DNA of 21,048 nt from Streptomyces sclerotialus (GTDB taxonomy: Bacteria; Actinomycetota; Actinomycetes; Streptomycetales; Streptomycetaceae), in contig JODX01000039.1 in assembly GCA_000719105.1 (NCBI GenBank), forward strand, positions 1 to 21,048, written 5' to 3'. The position numbers and the translations under genes are program-made. The notes under the pieces are model-generated. The model had not been told where the DNA came from and did not search any database. It was given only the letters and a program-made list of their open reading frames with translations. Shown here one piece after another: positions 7,641 through 17,370 of the stretch. Position 1 is the stretch's first letter; every line of letters starts with the position of its first letter.

Positions 7641-8809
7641 TCAGCCGGCGTTCCTGCGCGGCCCGGTCTTCGCGATCGTCCGCAGGTGCACCTCACCGGG
7701 ACCGTCGAAGACACGCATGGCGCGCTGCCAGCCGTACATGGCCGCCAACGGGACGTCGTCGCTGACGCCGGCTCGCCGTAGACCTGGATGGTGCGGCCGA
7801 TGGCCTCCAGCGTGACGAGGGTACCGCGACCTCGGCCGCCGACACGTTCGGCGCCGCCGCCCTGTTGCCGTGAACGTCGATGGTCCTCGACGCCGGCCGG
7901 CACAACAGCCGACCTGGTCGACCGCGATCCGCGACTCTCCGATCTGCTGCTGCACACTCCCCTGCTCGGCGAGCGGCATGCCGAAGTCGCCGCGGTGCTT
8001 CGCCGGGAGGTCATCAGGCCGAGTGCCCGCTCCGCCGCCCCCCAGCGCATGCATGCAGGGGTGGATGCGTCCTGGCCCGAGCCGATCCCGCGCCATGGCG
8101 AAACCGGCGCCCTCCTCTCCGAGGAGGTGGGTGACCGACACCCGCACATCGTCGTGGACCACCTCGCAGTGGCCGTGCTGGTCGTTTCGACCGAACACCG
8201 GGACGTCGCGCACGAAGGCCACTCCTGGGTGCCGACCGGGACGAGGACCATCGACTGCTGACGGTGCCGTGCCTCCTCTGGATCGGTCTTGCCCATGCCG
8301 ATGAGAAGCCTGCGGCGAGGATCTGTCGCTCCGTTGGTCCACCACTTGCGGCCGTTGATGACGTACTGGTCTCCGGCGCGGACGATGCCGGCCCCGATGT
8401 TGATGGCATCGGAGCTTGCGACGTTTATCTCGGTCATGGGGAAGGCCGAACGGATCTCGCCGTCGAGCAAGGGTCGGAGCCACTGCTCCTCCTGTCCATC
8501 GGTGCCGGACAGATGCAGCAGCTCCATGTTGCCCGAGTCAGGTACGTGGCCGTGGGTGGTTTCGGAAGCCAAGTACAGGCTCCGGCCGGTGATCTCGGCC
8601 AGCTCCGCGTGGTCGAGCCGGCCGATGCCCGACTCCGACGGCAGGAGGAGGTTTCACAAACCTCGCCGCCGCGCCTCTGCCTTCAGCTCCTTCGACCACC
8701 GGCAGGACCGTTGCTCCGCGGGAAACATATGGCCGTGCATGAAGTCGACCAACTTCTCGCGCAGTTCAAGCGCGGCCTGGTGACGGACGCAGGTCCAGCG
8801 AGTCGGCAT
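7641..8809 (-). pseudogene. Acyl-CoA dehydrogenase pseudogene
   Basis: This would have been an FAD-dependent acyl-CoA dehydrogenase of about 390-400 aa. Recognisable pieces in order are ELREKLVDFMHGHMFPAEQ, WSKELKAEARRRGL, then a TGA stop at 8654-8656 where GLWNL is expected. Next come [33 protein letters not shown], then [47 protein letters not shown] and [15 protein letters not shown]. These pieces fall in all three minus-strand frames, with at least six frame switches (near 8225, 8045, 8000, 7905, 7820 and 7775). Surrounding genes are intact, so this looks like real decay rather than poor sequence, though errors cannot be excluded. The 5' boundary (an ATG at 8809) is approximate. Its upstream neighbour is the APH-like phosphotransferase, a common partner of this dehydrogenase type. 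Confidence 0.85.
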
Positions 8810-8926
8810 CCGGTGAAGCGGGCATCGCTGCGGTGTTCACGTGGTGGTTCATCTGCTTCCTGTCCGAAGAGAGCTGTCCCGTTCCCCATGGATGCTCCCG
8901 GTAGTGCAGCCATCGAGGCCGTTCAC

Positions 8927-10006
8927 TCAGCCACGGAGTCCGCGGATGGACGAGGCAGAGGCGAGGTCGAGGGCCCGTTCGAGCAGCGGCCCGACCATAG
9001 CCCCGACGTTCTCGAAGTCCGCCCCGGTCGCGTGGCCCTGAAGGTGCCGGGCGTGGATGCCCTCGAGTATCACCGCGATCTTGAAGTCCGCGAACACCAG
9101 GTACCAGTCGAGGCCGGAGACCTCGATGCCGCGTGCAGCCGCGTACCTATCCACGATCTCTGTCCGGGACGGGAAACCCGGCAGAGCGGTGGCTCCGGCC
9201 GTGATCGGATTGAAGAACTCACCTTCCTGGTCCCAGAAGGAGCACAGGATCCCAAGATCGGTCAGTGTGTCACCAAGGGTGGACATCTCCCAGTCCAGGA
9301 CCCCGAGAATCCGGCCTGGGTCTTCCCGATCGACCATGACGTTGTCGACCTTGAAGTCGCCGTGGACGATACCCGGGTGATCACGCACCGGGAGCGCGGC
9401 CGTGAGCCTGTGCAGCAGTTCCTCGACCTCCGGCCGTGGTTGCGTCACCGACGCCTCCCACTGTCGTCGCCACCGGCGTAGCTGTCGCTCGAGATAACCC
9501 TCGGGCCTCCCCCAGTCGCACAGCCCGGTGACGGCGGGATCGACCTTGTGCAGGGTGACGAGCGTGTCCACCATGGCATCGGCCAGACGTCCGCGTTGTG
9601 CGAGCGTCAACCGGGCGGTGTCCTTCTGGGTCCGGAGGGTGATCCCGTCGACCTTGTCCATCACGTAGAACTGCGCTCCGAGCACCTTCTCATCGGAGCA
9701 GAGACCTACGACGCGTGGCACGGGCACCGCAGTGGTCCGGAGAGCGCTCAGTACGCGATATTCACGGCCCATGTCGTGTGCGGTCGGCAGGACATGACCG
9801 TGCGGTGGCCTGCGCAGCACCCACGCCCGTCGGCCGTCGGAGATCTCGTAGGTCGGGTTGGACCGGCCGCCCGTGATCAGCCTGGCCGACAGGTCGCCGA
9901 CAACCGTCTCGTGCGCCACCTCCTTCATCCAAAGGCGAAGCGCCGCCATATCGAGGTCGATCCCTGCATCTGCTGTATCGGCCCCCGCATGTGTCGCATC
10001 AGCCAT
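8927..10006 (-). CDS. APH-like phosphotransferase family protein (359 aa)
   Basis: A kinase-like protein of the aminoglycoside-phosphotransferase fold, of the type found fused or adjacent to acyl-CoA dehydrogenases (ACAD10/11 N-terminal domain, LvaA). Visible motifs are the nucleotide-loop-like GGRSNPTYE (46-54), VLRRPP with the ATP-site lysine position occupied by Arg, the catalytic loop HGDFKVDN (His215, Asp217, Asn222) and the metal-binding DWE (Asp238). Known relatives act with a dehydrogenase on 4-hydroxyacyl-CoAs through a phosphorylated intermediate. That role is inferred here from family and from the adjacent dehydrogenase pseudogene. It is not likely to be an antibiotic-resistance gene. 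The ATG at 10006 has GAGGTAG shortly upstream. It lies 69 bases after the racemase gene, probably in the same transcript. Confidence 0.88.
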   Translation of the reverse strand: MADATHAGADTADAGIDLDMAALRLWMKEVAHETVVGDLSARLITGGRSNPTYEISDGRRAWVLRRPPHGHVLPTAHDMGREYRVLSALRTTAVPVPRVVGLCSDEKVLGAQFYVMDKVDGITLRTQKDTARLTLAQRGRLADAMVDTLVTLHKVDPAVTGLCDWGRPEGYLERQLRRWRRQWEASVTQPRPEVEELLHRLTAALPVRDHPGIVHGDFKVDNVMVDREDPGRILGVLDWEMSTLGDTLTDLGILCSFWDQEGEFFNPITAGATALPGFPSRTEIVDRYAAARGIEVSGLDWYLVFADFKIAVILEGIHARHLQGHATGADFENVGAMVGPLLERALDLASASSIRGLRG

Positions 10007-10075
10007 GCTCTACCTCAACGTAGGTCCTGTCGGTTCCGAACGCCGTCGAACAATCGATCAGCGGGGCCCAGGGGG

Positions 10076-11209
10076 TTACGACCATCCGGTCAGGAGATCG
10101 GCCCCGGTCCACGACTTCGATCGTGCCGAAGACGCAGGTGGGCCGGCCGGGGTGCGCGAGAACCGCGGCGCCGGGGCCGCCTGCACCACACCGTCGACCT
10201 CGATATAGGTACCTCTCGCGACCAGGTGAGGGTGCAGGGATGCCTCGTCGAAGGAGAGCACCGGGGTTACGCAGGCGTCGGTGCCGGCGAAATGAGCAGC
10301 CCACTCGTCACGGGTTCTGGACGCGAACAACTCGGTGAAGCGCTCGCGCATCGCCGGCCATCCGGCGCGGTCGTTCTGATCGCCGAGTGACTTCGGGTCG
10401 ATCCCCAAGCCCTGCAGCAGTGCGGCGTAGAACTGTGGCTCGAGCGCCCCGACGGCGACGAAACCTCCGCCGGAGCAGGCGTAGGTGTCGTAGAACGGCG
10501 CTGCACCGTCGACGATGTTGCTCTGGCGCTCGTCGGTCCACTCGCCCATGCCCTTGAGTGCCAGGATCATTCGCGACAACATCGCCGTGCCGTCGACCAT
10601 GGCCGCGTCCACGACTTGTCCCCGGCCGGACCGCTGCCGCTCGAACAACGCTGCCAGGACGCCGACGAGCAGCAGCATGGAACCGCCGCCGAAGTCGCCG
10701 ACAAGGTTCAGGGGAGGCGGCGGGGTCTGCCCGCGTCTGCCCATCGCGTACAGGGCACCGGTGAGCCCGATGTAGTTGATGTCGTGGCCGACCTCCTGGG
10801 CCAGAGGCCCCTCCTGTCCCCAACCGGTGACCCGCCCGTACACCAGGCCCGGATTACGGCCGATGCAGTCGTCCGGTCCCACACCGAGGCGCTCCGCGAC
10901 GCCTGGGCGCAACCCTTCGATCAGTACGTCGGCACGCTCGGCCATATCGAGGACGAACTCGCGCCCCTTCTCGGTTCTGAGATCCACTGTTATCGATCGC
11001 CGGCCGCGTAGACCGGCGCCCGAGTTCGACGGGTCGACGAACTGCGGTGTCCGGCCCGCGGGCCGGTCCACCCTTACGACGTCTGCGCCCAGGTCGGCGA
11101 GCACCACGGCGGCATGGGGCCCGGGACCGATGCCGGCGAGTTCCAGGACGCGTAGTCCTGCCAGCGGGCCGGGCGTGTCGCTCGTGGTGACGGTGTTCCG
11201 GGTTCTCAC
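10076..11209 (-). CDS. mcr: Alpha-methylacyl-CoA racemase (CaiB/BaiF family, 377 aa)
   Basis: Epimerises 2-methyl-branched acyl-CoAs between R and S forms so that beta-oxidation can proceed. After [20 protein letters not shown] (about 18-37) come [13 protein letters not shown] (His142), [11 protein letters not shown] (Asp172) and Glu257 in GALEPQF. These three have the same order and spacing (30 and 85 residues) as catalytic His126, Asp156 and Glu241 of the Mycobacterium tuberculosis enzyme MCR. The C-terminal [14 protein letters not shown] is also typical. Length is close to MCR (about 360 aa). The GTG at 11209 is chosen because family-like sequence begins just after it; the open frame runs on to 11338 only inside the upstream SDR gene. 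It starts 31 bases after the SDR stop, probably in the same operon. The racemase call is firmer than a general family III CoA-transferase call. Confidence 0.88.
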   Translation of the reverse strand: MRTRNTVTTSDTPGPLAGLRVLELAGIGPGPHAAVVLADLGADVVRVDRPAGRTPQFVDPSNSGAGLRGRRSITVDLRTEKGREFVLDMAERADVLIEGLRPGVAERLGVGPDDCIGRNPGLVYGRVTGWGQEGPLAQEVGHDINYIGLTGALYAMGRRGQTPPPPLNLVGDFGGGSMLLLVGVLAALFERQRSGRGQVVDAAMVDGTAMLSRMILALKGMGEWTDERQSNIVDGAAPFYDTYACSGGGFVAVGALEPQFYAALLQGLGIDPKSLGDQNDRAGWPAMRERFTELFASRTRDEWAAHFAGTDACVTPVLSFDEASLHPHLVARGTYIEVDGVVQAAPAPRFSRTPAGPPASSARSKSWTGADLLTGWS

Positions 11210-11240
11210 AGTGACAGGCTCGCTTTCGACGCTTTCAAGG

Positions 11241-12020
11241 TCAGAAGATGCTGTAGCCGCCGTCCACCACCAAGGTGGTCCCGGTCTGATAAGAGGAGGC
11301 GTCGCTCGCGAGGTAGACCGCCACCCCGCTGAAGTCATCGGGACGGCCCCATCTGCCGGCAGGCACGCGGGGCAGGACGCGGTCGGCGAATCCCGTCGAC
11401 TTCTGGGCTCTCGCGGTCATGTCCGTCGCGATCCACCCCGGCAGCACAGCGTTGACCCGGATCCCGTGGCGTGCGAGTTCCACGGCGGAGGACCGAACCA
11501 GTGCGGTCAGTCCCGCCTTCGCGGCGCCGTATGCGTGATTGCGCCCTGCCCCTTCGACTGCGGCGAGACTCGCGATGCCGATGATCGAGCCGCCGGACCG
11601 CTCGGGCCTCGCCCGGTCGACCATGACGCGTGCTCCTTCTCGAATCGTCCAGAACGCACCGTCGAGGTTGGTGGCCATAGTGGACCGATAGGTCTCGGTC
11701 GAGGTGTCGACGAGTGGCGCCAGAGGGGGCGCGACCTCGGCGTTGACGACCACGACGTCCACGCCGCCCAGGAGGTCGACCGCCACGCGAAATGCCTCGC
11801 GGACCTGCTCCTCGTCGGAGACGTCGACTCGCTGCACGTGGGCCGTGCCTCCCGCGGCGGCAATCGCCTCGGCGCCCGGGCGGAGCCGCTCCTCACTGCG
11901 ACCCCAGAGCGACACCGCCGCCCCTGCTGAGGCGAGCCCCTTCGCCATGGCGAGGCCGATGCCCGTGCCTCCGCCCGTGACGACGGCACACCGGCCGGTC
12001 AGGTCGAACATCGCCGTCAT
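11241..12020 (-). CDS. Short-chain dehydrogenase/reductase, FabG-like (259 aa)
   Basis: A classical SDR with a Rossmann N-terminus (TGGGTGIG, 15-22) and the catalytic triad Ser151, Tyr164 and Lys168 (YGAAK). It also has [14 protein letters not shown] and a C-terminal [13 protein letters not shown]. Arg41 after the second strand suggests NADP(H). One oddity is NAE (93-95) where NAG is nearly universal. The ATG at 12020 is preferred over 12035 because AAGGAG stands 7 bases before it. In this setting it may reduce or oxidise a 3- or 4-hydroxyacyl-CoA, but the substrate cannot be read. It follows a decayed 550-base gap downstream of the acyl-CoA dehydrogenase and precedes the racemase by 31 bases. 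Confidence 0.88.
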   Translation of the reverse strand: MTAMFDLTGRCAVVTGGGTGIGLAMAKGLASAGAAVSLWGRSEERLRPGAEAIAAAGGTAHVQRVDVSDEEQVREAFRVAVDLLGGVDVVVVNAEVAPPLAPLVDTSTETYRSTMATNLDGAFWTIREGARVMVDRARPERSGGSIIGIASLAAVEGAGRNHAYGAAKAGLTALVRSSAVELARHGIRVNAVLPGWIATDMTARAQKSTGFADRVLPRVPAGRWGRPDDFSGVAVYLASDASSYQTGTTLVVDGGYSIF

Positions 12021-12035
12021 CACTGACTCCTTCAC

Positions 12036-12339
12036 CGCGCCGAAGCGCCCTTCGTCATGCGAATCTCTTCATGACACCGGCCGTTCCCTCAGGGGGACGC
12101 TGCGACGTCAACGTCCTACAAGGCGAGGCCAGTCATCGCGGTGCGAGCGGCCCATGGCCGGCAACATGCCGAGCAACGCCCAACGGCGAGCCGCTTCCCT
12201 GTCAGAGAGCGGCAGCAGGTCGTCGCCGCGCTCGTATCTGGACCGAGGGGCCGACAGCCTCGATCGGGCAGTTGCGAAGGACCGCTCAGCCGGCCGGCTC
12301 GGCCATCGTCCGGATTGTGTTCACGGATTCCGACACCAT
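12036..12339. other. Degenerate sequence upstream of the SDR gene
   Basis: No intact gene. A minus-strand frame ending at 12108 reads SRYERGDDLLPLSDREAARRW and looks protein-like, but I cannot assign it. It may be the far end of the monooxygenase remnant next to it or of another lost gene. The SDR promoter, if separate, would lie here; no clear boxes were seen. Confidence 0.4.
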
Positions 12340-12572
12340 TCGCTCCGCTGAGGCGGAGATCCTGAATCCGGGCTCACTCGGCCTCGAACCCCATCCGGGC
12401 GAAGGCCTCGAAGTGGAAGTGACGCCGCGTGCGCCCATGCCGCCTATACAGAGGGCGCCCTGGTGCGCGCCAGCGGTCTGGGCTATGGCTGGGCGTGCCG
12501 GCCCTCGACGACCTGCGGTCCCGAGGCACCAACGCCCAGGACGAACCGTTGTCCGCTCAAGTGATTCCTGCT
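12340..12572 (-). pseudogene. LLM-class (F420-type) flavin-dependent monooxygenase remnant
   Basis: Minus-strand translation from 12572 gives HLSGQRFVLGVGASGPQVVEG, then a TAG at 12483-12485, then RPLARTRAP. In other frames come LCIGGMGARG (12453-12424) and HFHFEAFARMGFEAE, a TGA at 12374-12376, then ARIQDL. These match, in order, the DHLSGGRF-LGLGVSGPQVVEGW, PLARTREY, IGGMG-RG-NFHF and ARMGFEAEA-RIQDL blocks of luciferase-like F420-dependent oxidoreductases. The N-terminal third and the middle are gone and two stops are present. The remnant abuts the 3' end of the acyl-CoA dehydrogenase (12589), inside the operon. Confidence 0.72.
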
Positions 12573-12588
12573 CCCAGTCTCATCCTGC

Positions 12589-13746
12589 TCACTTCCTGCC
12601 GATCAGGTCCCTGCCGATGATCTGGCGCATGATCTCGTTCGTGCCACCGAAGATGCGCTGGACGCGCGCGTCCTGGTACGCACGCGCGACCGGGTACTCG
12701 GTCATGTAGCCGTATCCGCCGTGGAGCTGCAGGCACTCGTCGATGAGGCTGTGCTGCATCTCGCTGGCTCGGAGCTTCGCCTTGGCCGCGTCGACCGCGC
12801 TGAGGTCGCCCTCGTTGTAGGCGAGCAGTGACTTGTCGACGAAGGCGCGGGTGACGTCGAGTTCGGTAGCCAGGTCCGCGAGCCGGAACCTCGTGTGCTG
12901 GAAGTCCGCGATCGGCTGGCCGAACGCGAATCGCTGCTGCGTGTACTCCACCGTGGTCCGCAGCGTCGCGTCAGCGACGGCGACCGCGTGCGCGGCGATC
13001 GAGAGCCGCTCCAGCGGAAGGTGCGACATGAGCTGCTGGAACCCTGCGCCCTCGAGGCCGAGAAGGTTCTGCTCGGGTACGAAGACGTCCGCATAGAACA
13101 GCTCGGCGGTGTCCTGGGCGTGGAGACCGACCTTCTTCAGCTTGCGGCCGCGGGTGAAGCCCTCCATTCCGCGCTCGACGACGAGCAGGCTGAACCCGTT
13201 CGGACCGGCCTCAGGATCGGTACGCGCCACCGTGATCACGAGGTCGGCGTGGATGCCGTTGGTGATGAACGTCTTCGAGCCGCTGACGAGCCAGCCGCCG
13301 TCGACCTTCTTGGCGGACGTCTTGATGGCCCGGAGGTCGCTGCCGGTCCCTGGCTCGGTCATGGCGATCGCACCGATCGTCTCCCCTGCGCACATCTTCG
13401 GGAGCCAGCGCCGCTTCTGCTCGTCGGTCCCCAACGAGACGATGTACGGGATCGCGATGTCGTCCTGGAGGGAGAACCCGGAAGCCAAGGAGGCGGCGAA
13501 GACCTTCGCGAGCTCCTCGAGTACGACGTTCCGGTAGCGGTAGTCGACCGCCATGCCGGCGCCCCCGAACTCCGTCGGTGCCGAAAGACCGATGAGGCCC
13601 TGCTTCCCGGCGGCCAGCCATACGTCCCGGCCGATCAGGCGCTCCTCCTCCCAGCGCTCGAGATTCGGCGTGACCTCGCGGGCGACGAACTCTGCGACGA
13701 CATCGCGGAAGGCCTCGTGGTCGGCCGTGTACAGCCCACGCCTCAT
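12589..13746 (-). CDS. Acyl-CoA dehydrogenase (385 aa)
   Basis: FAD-dependent alpha,beta-dehydrogenation of an acyl-CoA, the first oxidative step of beta-oxidation, with electrons passed to ETF. Domains run from the N-terminal helical part (YTADHEAFRDVVAEFVAREV) through the middle beta domain (AIAMTEPGTGSDL, 126-138; WLVSGSKTFITNG) to the C-terminal helical domain (RFAFGQPIADFQ, LHGGYGYMTEYPVARAYQDARV). The catalytic base is Glu371 in FGGTNEIM. Length is normal. It is typical of the medium/long or branched-chain class; chain specificity cannot be read. The ATG at 13746 has GAGGAG 9 bases upstream and overlaps the stop of the truncated crotonase gene (ATGA), so translation may be coupled. It is the only intact acyl-CoA dehydrogenase in the window. 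Confidence 0.95.
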   Translation of the reverse strand: MRRGLYTADHEAFRDVVAEFVAREVTPNLERWEEERLIGRDVWLAAGKQGLIGLSAPTEFGGAGMAVDYRYRNVVLEELAKVFAASLASGFSLQDDIAIPYIVSLGTDEQKRRWLPKMCAGETIGAIAMTEPGTGSDLRAIKTSAKKVDGGWLVSGSKTFITNGIHADLVITVARTDPEAGPNGFSLLVVERGMEGFTRGRKLKKVGLHAQDTAELFYADVFVPEQNLLGLEGAGFQQLMSHLPLERLSIAAHAVAVADATLRTTVEYTQQRFAFGQPIADFQHTRFRLADLATELDVTRAFVDKSLLAYNEGDLSAVDAAKAKLRASEMQHSLIDECLQLHGGYGYMTEYPVARAYQDARVQRIFGGTNEIMRQIIGRDLIGRK

Positions 13747-14174
13747 GGCTGGCTCTCCTCGCTGAGGGTCGGTTCGCGGTACGACGGGATCGGGAGTGGC
13801 GTGGAGACGTCGGGGAGGTCCCGGCAGCGCAGCACGACGCGGCGCCCGCCGGCCCGTCGCATGGGCGTGCCGAACGGCTCCGCCGGGGACCCTGCGGGAC
13901 CGCCGGTCGACCGCCGGTCGGCGAAGGGCTGCGTGCCCCTGGACAGGTTCGTGTCTGCACAGAAGGCGTCGCCCGCACCGGTGAGGACGATCGCCCGGAC
14001 GGCATCATCGCGGTCGCAGCGGTCGAACGCCTCGATCAGCTCGAGCTCCATCCGATGGGCGAAAGCATGGAGAACCGTCGGCCGACGAAGGGTGCTGGTG
14101 GCGATCCCGTCGGCCGGCTTGAGCAAGGTGGCCTGCAGATCCGTGCCCTTGCTGAAGCCGGTGGCGGCGCTCAT
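13743..14174 (-). pseudogene. Truncated crotonase (enoyl-CoA hydratase N-terminal half, 143 aa)
   Basis: Residues 20-85 are crotonase-like: ADGIATSTLRRPTVLHAF, MELELIEAFDRCDRDDAVRAIVLTGAGDAFCADTNLSRG. The family motif FCAGADLS is changed to FCADTNLS, removing the oxyanion-hole Ala-Gly pair. After about residue 110 (RRAGGRRVVLRCRDLPDV) the similarity ends. The two catalytic Glu regions and the whole C-terminal half are absent; the family is usually 250-280 aa. Yet the frame has no internal stop and overlaps both neighbours by 4 bases (ATGA at each end), so it may still be translated as a coupling spacer. It is almost certainly inactive as a hydratase. The start at 14174 overlaps the preceding hydratase stop. 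Confidence 0.8.
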
Positions 14175-14968
14175 GTGCCTGTCCACAGCGGCTCGCGCTT
14201 CTCTGCGAAGGCCGTCGCGCCCTCCGTCGCGTCGTGACTGGCGAAGATGGTGCGGATCTCGGACGCCTGCCGGGCCCAGAGGTCGCGATCCCAGTCCGAC
14301 CCGGCCCCCACCGCCCTCTGCATCATCTTCTTGCTGGTGCGCAAGGACAGTGGCGCGTTGCGGGCGATCCGCTCGGCCAGCCCGACGGCTTCCGCCAGCA
14401 CCCGATCCGTCGGAACGACGCGGTTCACCAGTCCCCAGCGCAGCGCCTCCGTCGCCGACATCGGCTCTCCGGTCAGAGCCACCTCCATCGCGATCTTGAT
14501 GGGCAGTTGCCTCGGCAGGTGGATGAGGCCACCGGCGGCCGCGAACAGGCCGCGCTTCACCTCGGGCAGTCCCAGAGCCGCCTCCTGGCTGAGGACCGCG
14601 AGGTCACACGCGAGGAGGATCTCGGTGCCGCCCCCGAGGGCGAAGCCGTTGACGGCTGCGACGAGGGGCTTGTCGATCGGATGCTCGACCAGGCCGGCGA
14701 AACCCCACTCCGGGTGCCCCGGCGCCGTGACCGGTTCACCGGCCGCGATCGCCTTGAGATCGGCACCGGCGCAGAACGCCCGGCCGGCGCCGGTCACCAC
14801 CCCCACCCGGATGGCAGGGTCCGCATTGATCTCCTCCAACGCCGCTCCGACGGCCCCGGACAGGTCGGCGTTGACAGCGTTGAGCGCCTGGGGCCGGTTG
14901 AGCGTGATGATGCCGACCGAGCCTGCGCGTTCCAGTTTCGCGGCCGTCTCGACCGTGTCGGCCGTCAC
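14171..14968 (-). CDS. Enoyl-CoA hydratase/isomerase family protein (265 aa)
   Basis: Adds water to a trans-2-enoyl-CoA, the second step of beta-oxidation. Crotonase landmarks are intact: [20 protein letters not shown] (oxyanion loop near 66-69), [16 protein letters not shown], and [10 protein letters not shown]. Glu116 and Glu136 are 20 residues apart, as are the two catalytic Glu of rat mitochondrial enoyl-CoA hydratase (144 and 164). The length is normal. The GTG start at 14968 overlaps the upstream SDR stop (GTGA), and its own stop overlaps the truncated crotonase start, so this is a tightly coupled operon. It is the only intact hydratase in the window. Some members act as isomerases or hydrolases, but the paired Glu favours hydratase. 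Confidence 0.93.
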   Translation of the reverse strand: MTADTVETAAKLERAGSVGIITLNRPQALNAVNADLSGAVGAALEEINADPAIRVGVVTGAGRAFCAGADLKAIAAGEPVTAPGHPEWGFAGLVEHPIDKPLVAAVNGFALGGGTEILLACDLAVLSQEAALGLPEVKRGLFAAAGGLIHLPRQLPIKIAMEVALTGEPMSATEALRWGLVNRVVPTDRVLAEAVGLAERIARNAPLSLRTSKKMMQRAVGAGSDWDRDLWARQASEIRTIFASHDATEGATAFAEKREPLWTGT

Positions 14969-15723
14969 CGAGGCGCCATTCGGATCGCGCCGTCCAGTCG
15001 GATGGTCTCGCCGTTGAGCATCGGGTTGTCCACGATGTGAGCCACCAGGTCGGCGTACTCCTCCGGCCTGCCGAGCCGCTGTGGGTGCGGAACCTGTGCG
15101 CCGAGAGAGGCGATCGCCTGCTCGGGAAGCGTCTCGAACAGAGGCGTGAGAAAGAGACCGGGCGCAATGGTGTTCACCCGGATCCGGTGCTGAGCCAGGT
15201 CGCGTGCGATCGGCAGTGTCATGCCGACCACGCCGCCCTTGGAGGCGCTGTACGCGGCCTGGCCGATCTGGCCGTCGAACGCCGCCACCGACGCCGTGTT
15301 CACGACGACGCCGCGCTCTTCCTCCTCGGTTTCGCGCGCCACCATCGCCGCGGCCGCCAGGCGGATGACGTTAAAGGTGCCGACGAGGTTGACTTCGACG
15401 ACTTTACGGAAATCGGCCAGCGGGAAAGGACCCTGCTTGCCGACCGTCCGCGCCCCGTTGCCGATACCGGCGCAGTTCACGAGTACCGCCAGGTCTCCGA
15501 GCGACGTCGCGACGTCCACCGCCTCCTGGACCTGCGCCTCGTCGGTGACGTCCGTGCCGACGAAGACCGAGTCGCCGGCCTCCTCGGCGACTTGCTCGCC
15601 CTTGGACGACGGAAGGTCGACGATGACGACCTTCGCCCCCTTCGACGCGAGGTTCCTGACGGTGGCCAGCCCGAGGCCCGACGCTCCTCCGGTGACCAGA
15701 GCCACCTTGCCTGCGATGTCCAT
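14965..15723 (-). CDS. 3-hydroxyacyl-CoA dehydrogenase, type II / HSD10-like SDR (252 aa)
   Basis: NAD-dependent oxidation of 3-hydroxyacyl-CoA to 3-ketoacyl-CoA. SDR features are TGGASGLG (11-18), Asp36 favouring NAD over NADP, NCAG (83-86), and the catalytic Ser145, Tyr158 and Lys162. The segments [21 protein letters not shown] and [16 protein letters not shown], the long variable stretch before [21 protein letters not shown], and [12 protein letters not shown] are characteristic of the type II (HSD17B10-like) group, which also acts on 2-methyl-3-hydroxyacyl-CoAs. That suits the racemase in the same operon. The ATG at 15723 has AGGAAGAGAG upstream. It lies 42 bases after the thiolase gene and overlaps the hydratase by 4 bases. 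Confidence 0.92.
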   Translation of the reverse strand: MDIAGKVALVTGGASGLGLATVRNLASKGAKVVIVDLPSSKGEQVAEEAGDSVFVGTDVTDEAQVQEAVDVATSLGDLAVLVNCAGIGNGARTVGKQGPFPLADFRKVVEVNLVGTFNVIRLAAAAMVARETEEEERGVVVNTASVAAFDGQIGQAAYSASKGGVVGMTLPIARDLAQHRIRVNTIAPGLFLTPLFETLPEQAIASLGAQVPHPQRLGRPEEYADLVAHIVDNPMLNGETIRLDGAIRMAPR

Positions 15724-15765
15724 GCTCTCTCTTCCTGTTGTCGGTTCCCTGCCGGAGACGTCGGG

Positions 15766-16953
<1,188 letters not shown>

Positions 16954-16964
16954 CCCATCACCCT

Positions 16965-16984
16965 TACTTAGCGCTCGCTCAGTA
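16965..16984. promoter_or_regulatory. Putative TetR-type operator, site B (thiolase operon)
   Basis: TACTTAGCG-CT-CGCTCAGTA, a 9-bp inverted repeat with one mismatch and a 2-bp centre. It begins 11 bases before the thiolase ATG and touches the -10 box. The core TTAGCG-N2-CGCTC is shared by sites A, C and D. It is the most symmetric of the four. Confidence 0.7.
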
Positions 16985-17013
16985 CGGTAGAGAGCGGCTC
17001 AACCTCCCGTCAA
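16984..17013 (-). promoter_or_regulatory. Candidate promoter of the thiolase operon
   Basis: On the minus strand, TTGACG (17013-17008) is followed by an 18-base spacer and TACCGT (16989-16984). The operator begins at the edge of the -10 box, so a bound repressor would block RNA polymerase. Confidence 0.5.
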
Positions 17014-17370
17014 GAGTCGTCCGGAGATGGGGTGCTGCACTTCGCCGGGGTCGGGCCGCAGCGCCCCTTCGCGGCACCGGAACTGCTTCGGCGCTCGCCG
17101 ACTCGCCCCTTCGGCTCGAGGGCCAGAGGCGGCGGAAACCGCGGCGGCATCGAGGGACCCGGATGCCGACGAGCCCCCGAATCAGGGGGCGTCAGGGCGC
17201 GCGAGCGGACGCGCGGCGGCATCGCGGTGCGAGCTGCGTCGCCCGCCTCAGTTCGCGGTCGTTCACTGAAGATGCCTGCCGCGGAGTTGGAGGCGTTCGT
17301 GCATCAGCCCCAGCAGGTCCCACAAGGCGGTGCCGGAGCGCCGACAGCAAGGCTCAATGGAGAGGGGGAT
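17014..17370. other. Gap between the thiolase promoter and the TetR gene
   Basis: No gene could be supported. A minus-strand frame near 17345-17272 ends in DLLGLMHERLQLRGRHLQ and could be the tail of a lost gene, but it is too short to assign. No hairpin terminator with a T-run was seen after the TetR gene. Confidence 0.4.

Noticed and set aside
8264..9481. A 405-codon plus-strand open frame over the kinase and dehydrogenase remnant
   Set aside because: Antisense to the phosphotransferase HGDFKVDN and DWE motifs and to acyl-CoA dehydrogenase fragments; no domain of its own.
8927..10006. Aminoglycoside resistance gene
   Set aside because: The fold is APH-like, but the sequence and its setting in an acyl-CoA operon match the ACAD10/11 and LvaA-type group rather than resistance enzymes.
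12895..14499. A 534-codon plus-strand open frame over the acyl-CoA dehydrogenase and crotonase region
   Set aside because: Shadow of three overlapping minus-strand genes with clear family motifs.
17272..17345. Possible gene tail ending DLLGLMHERLQLRGRHLQ on the minus strand
   Set aside because: Only about 25 residues, with no start, ribosome site or recognisable family.
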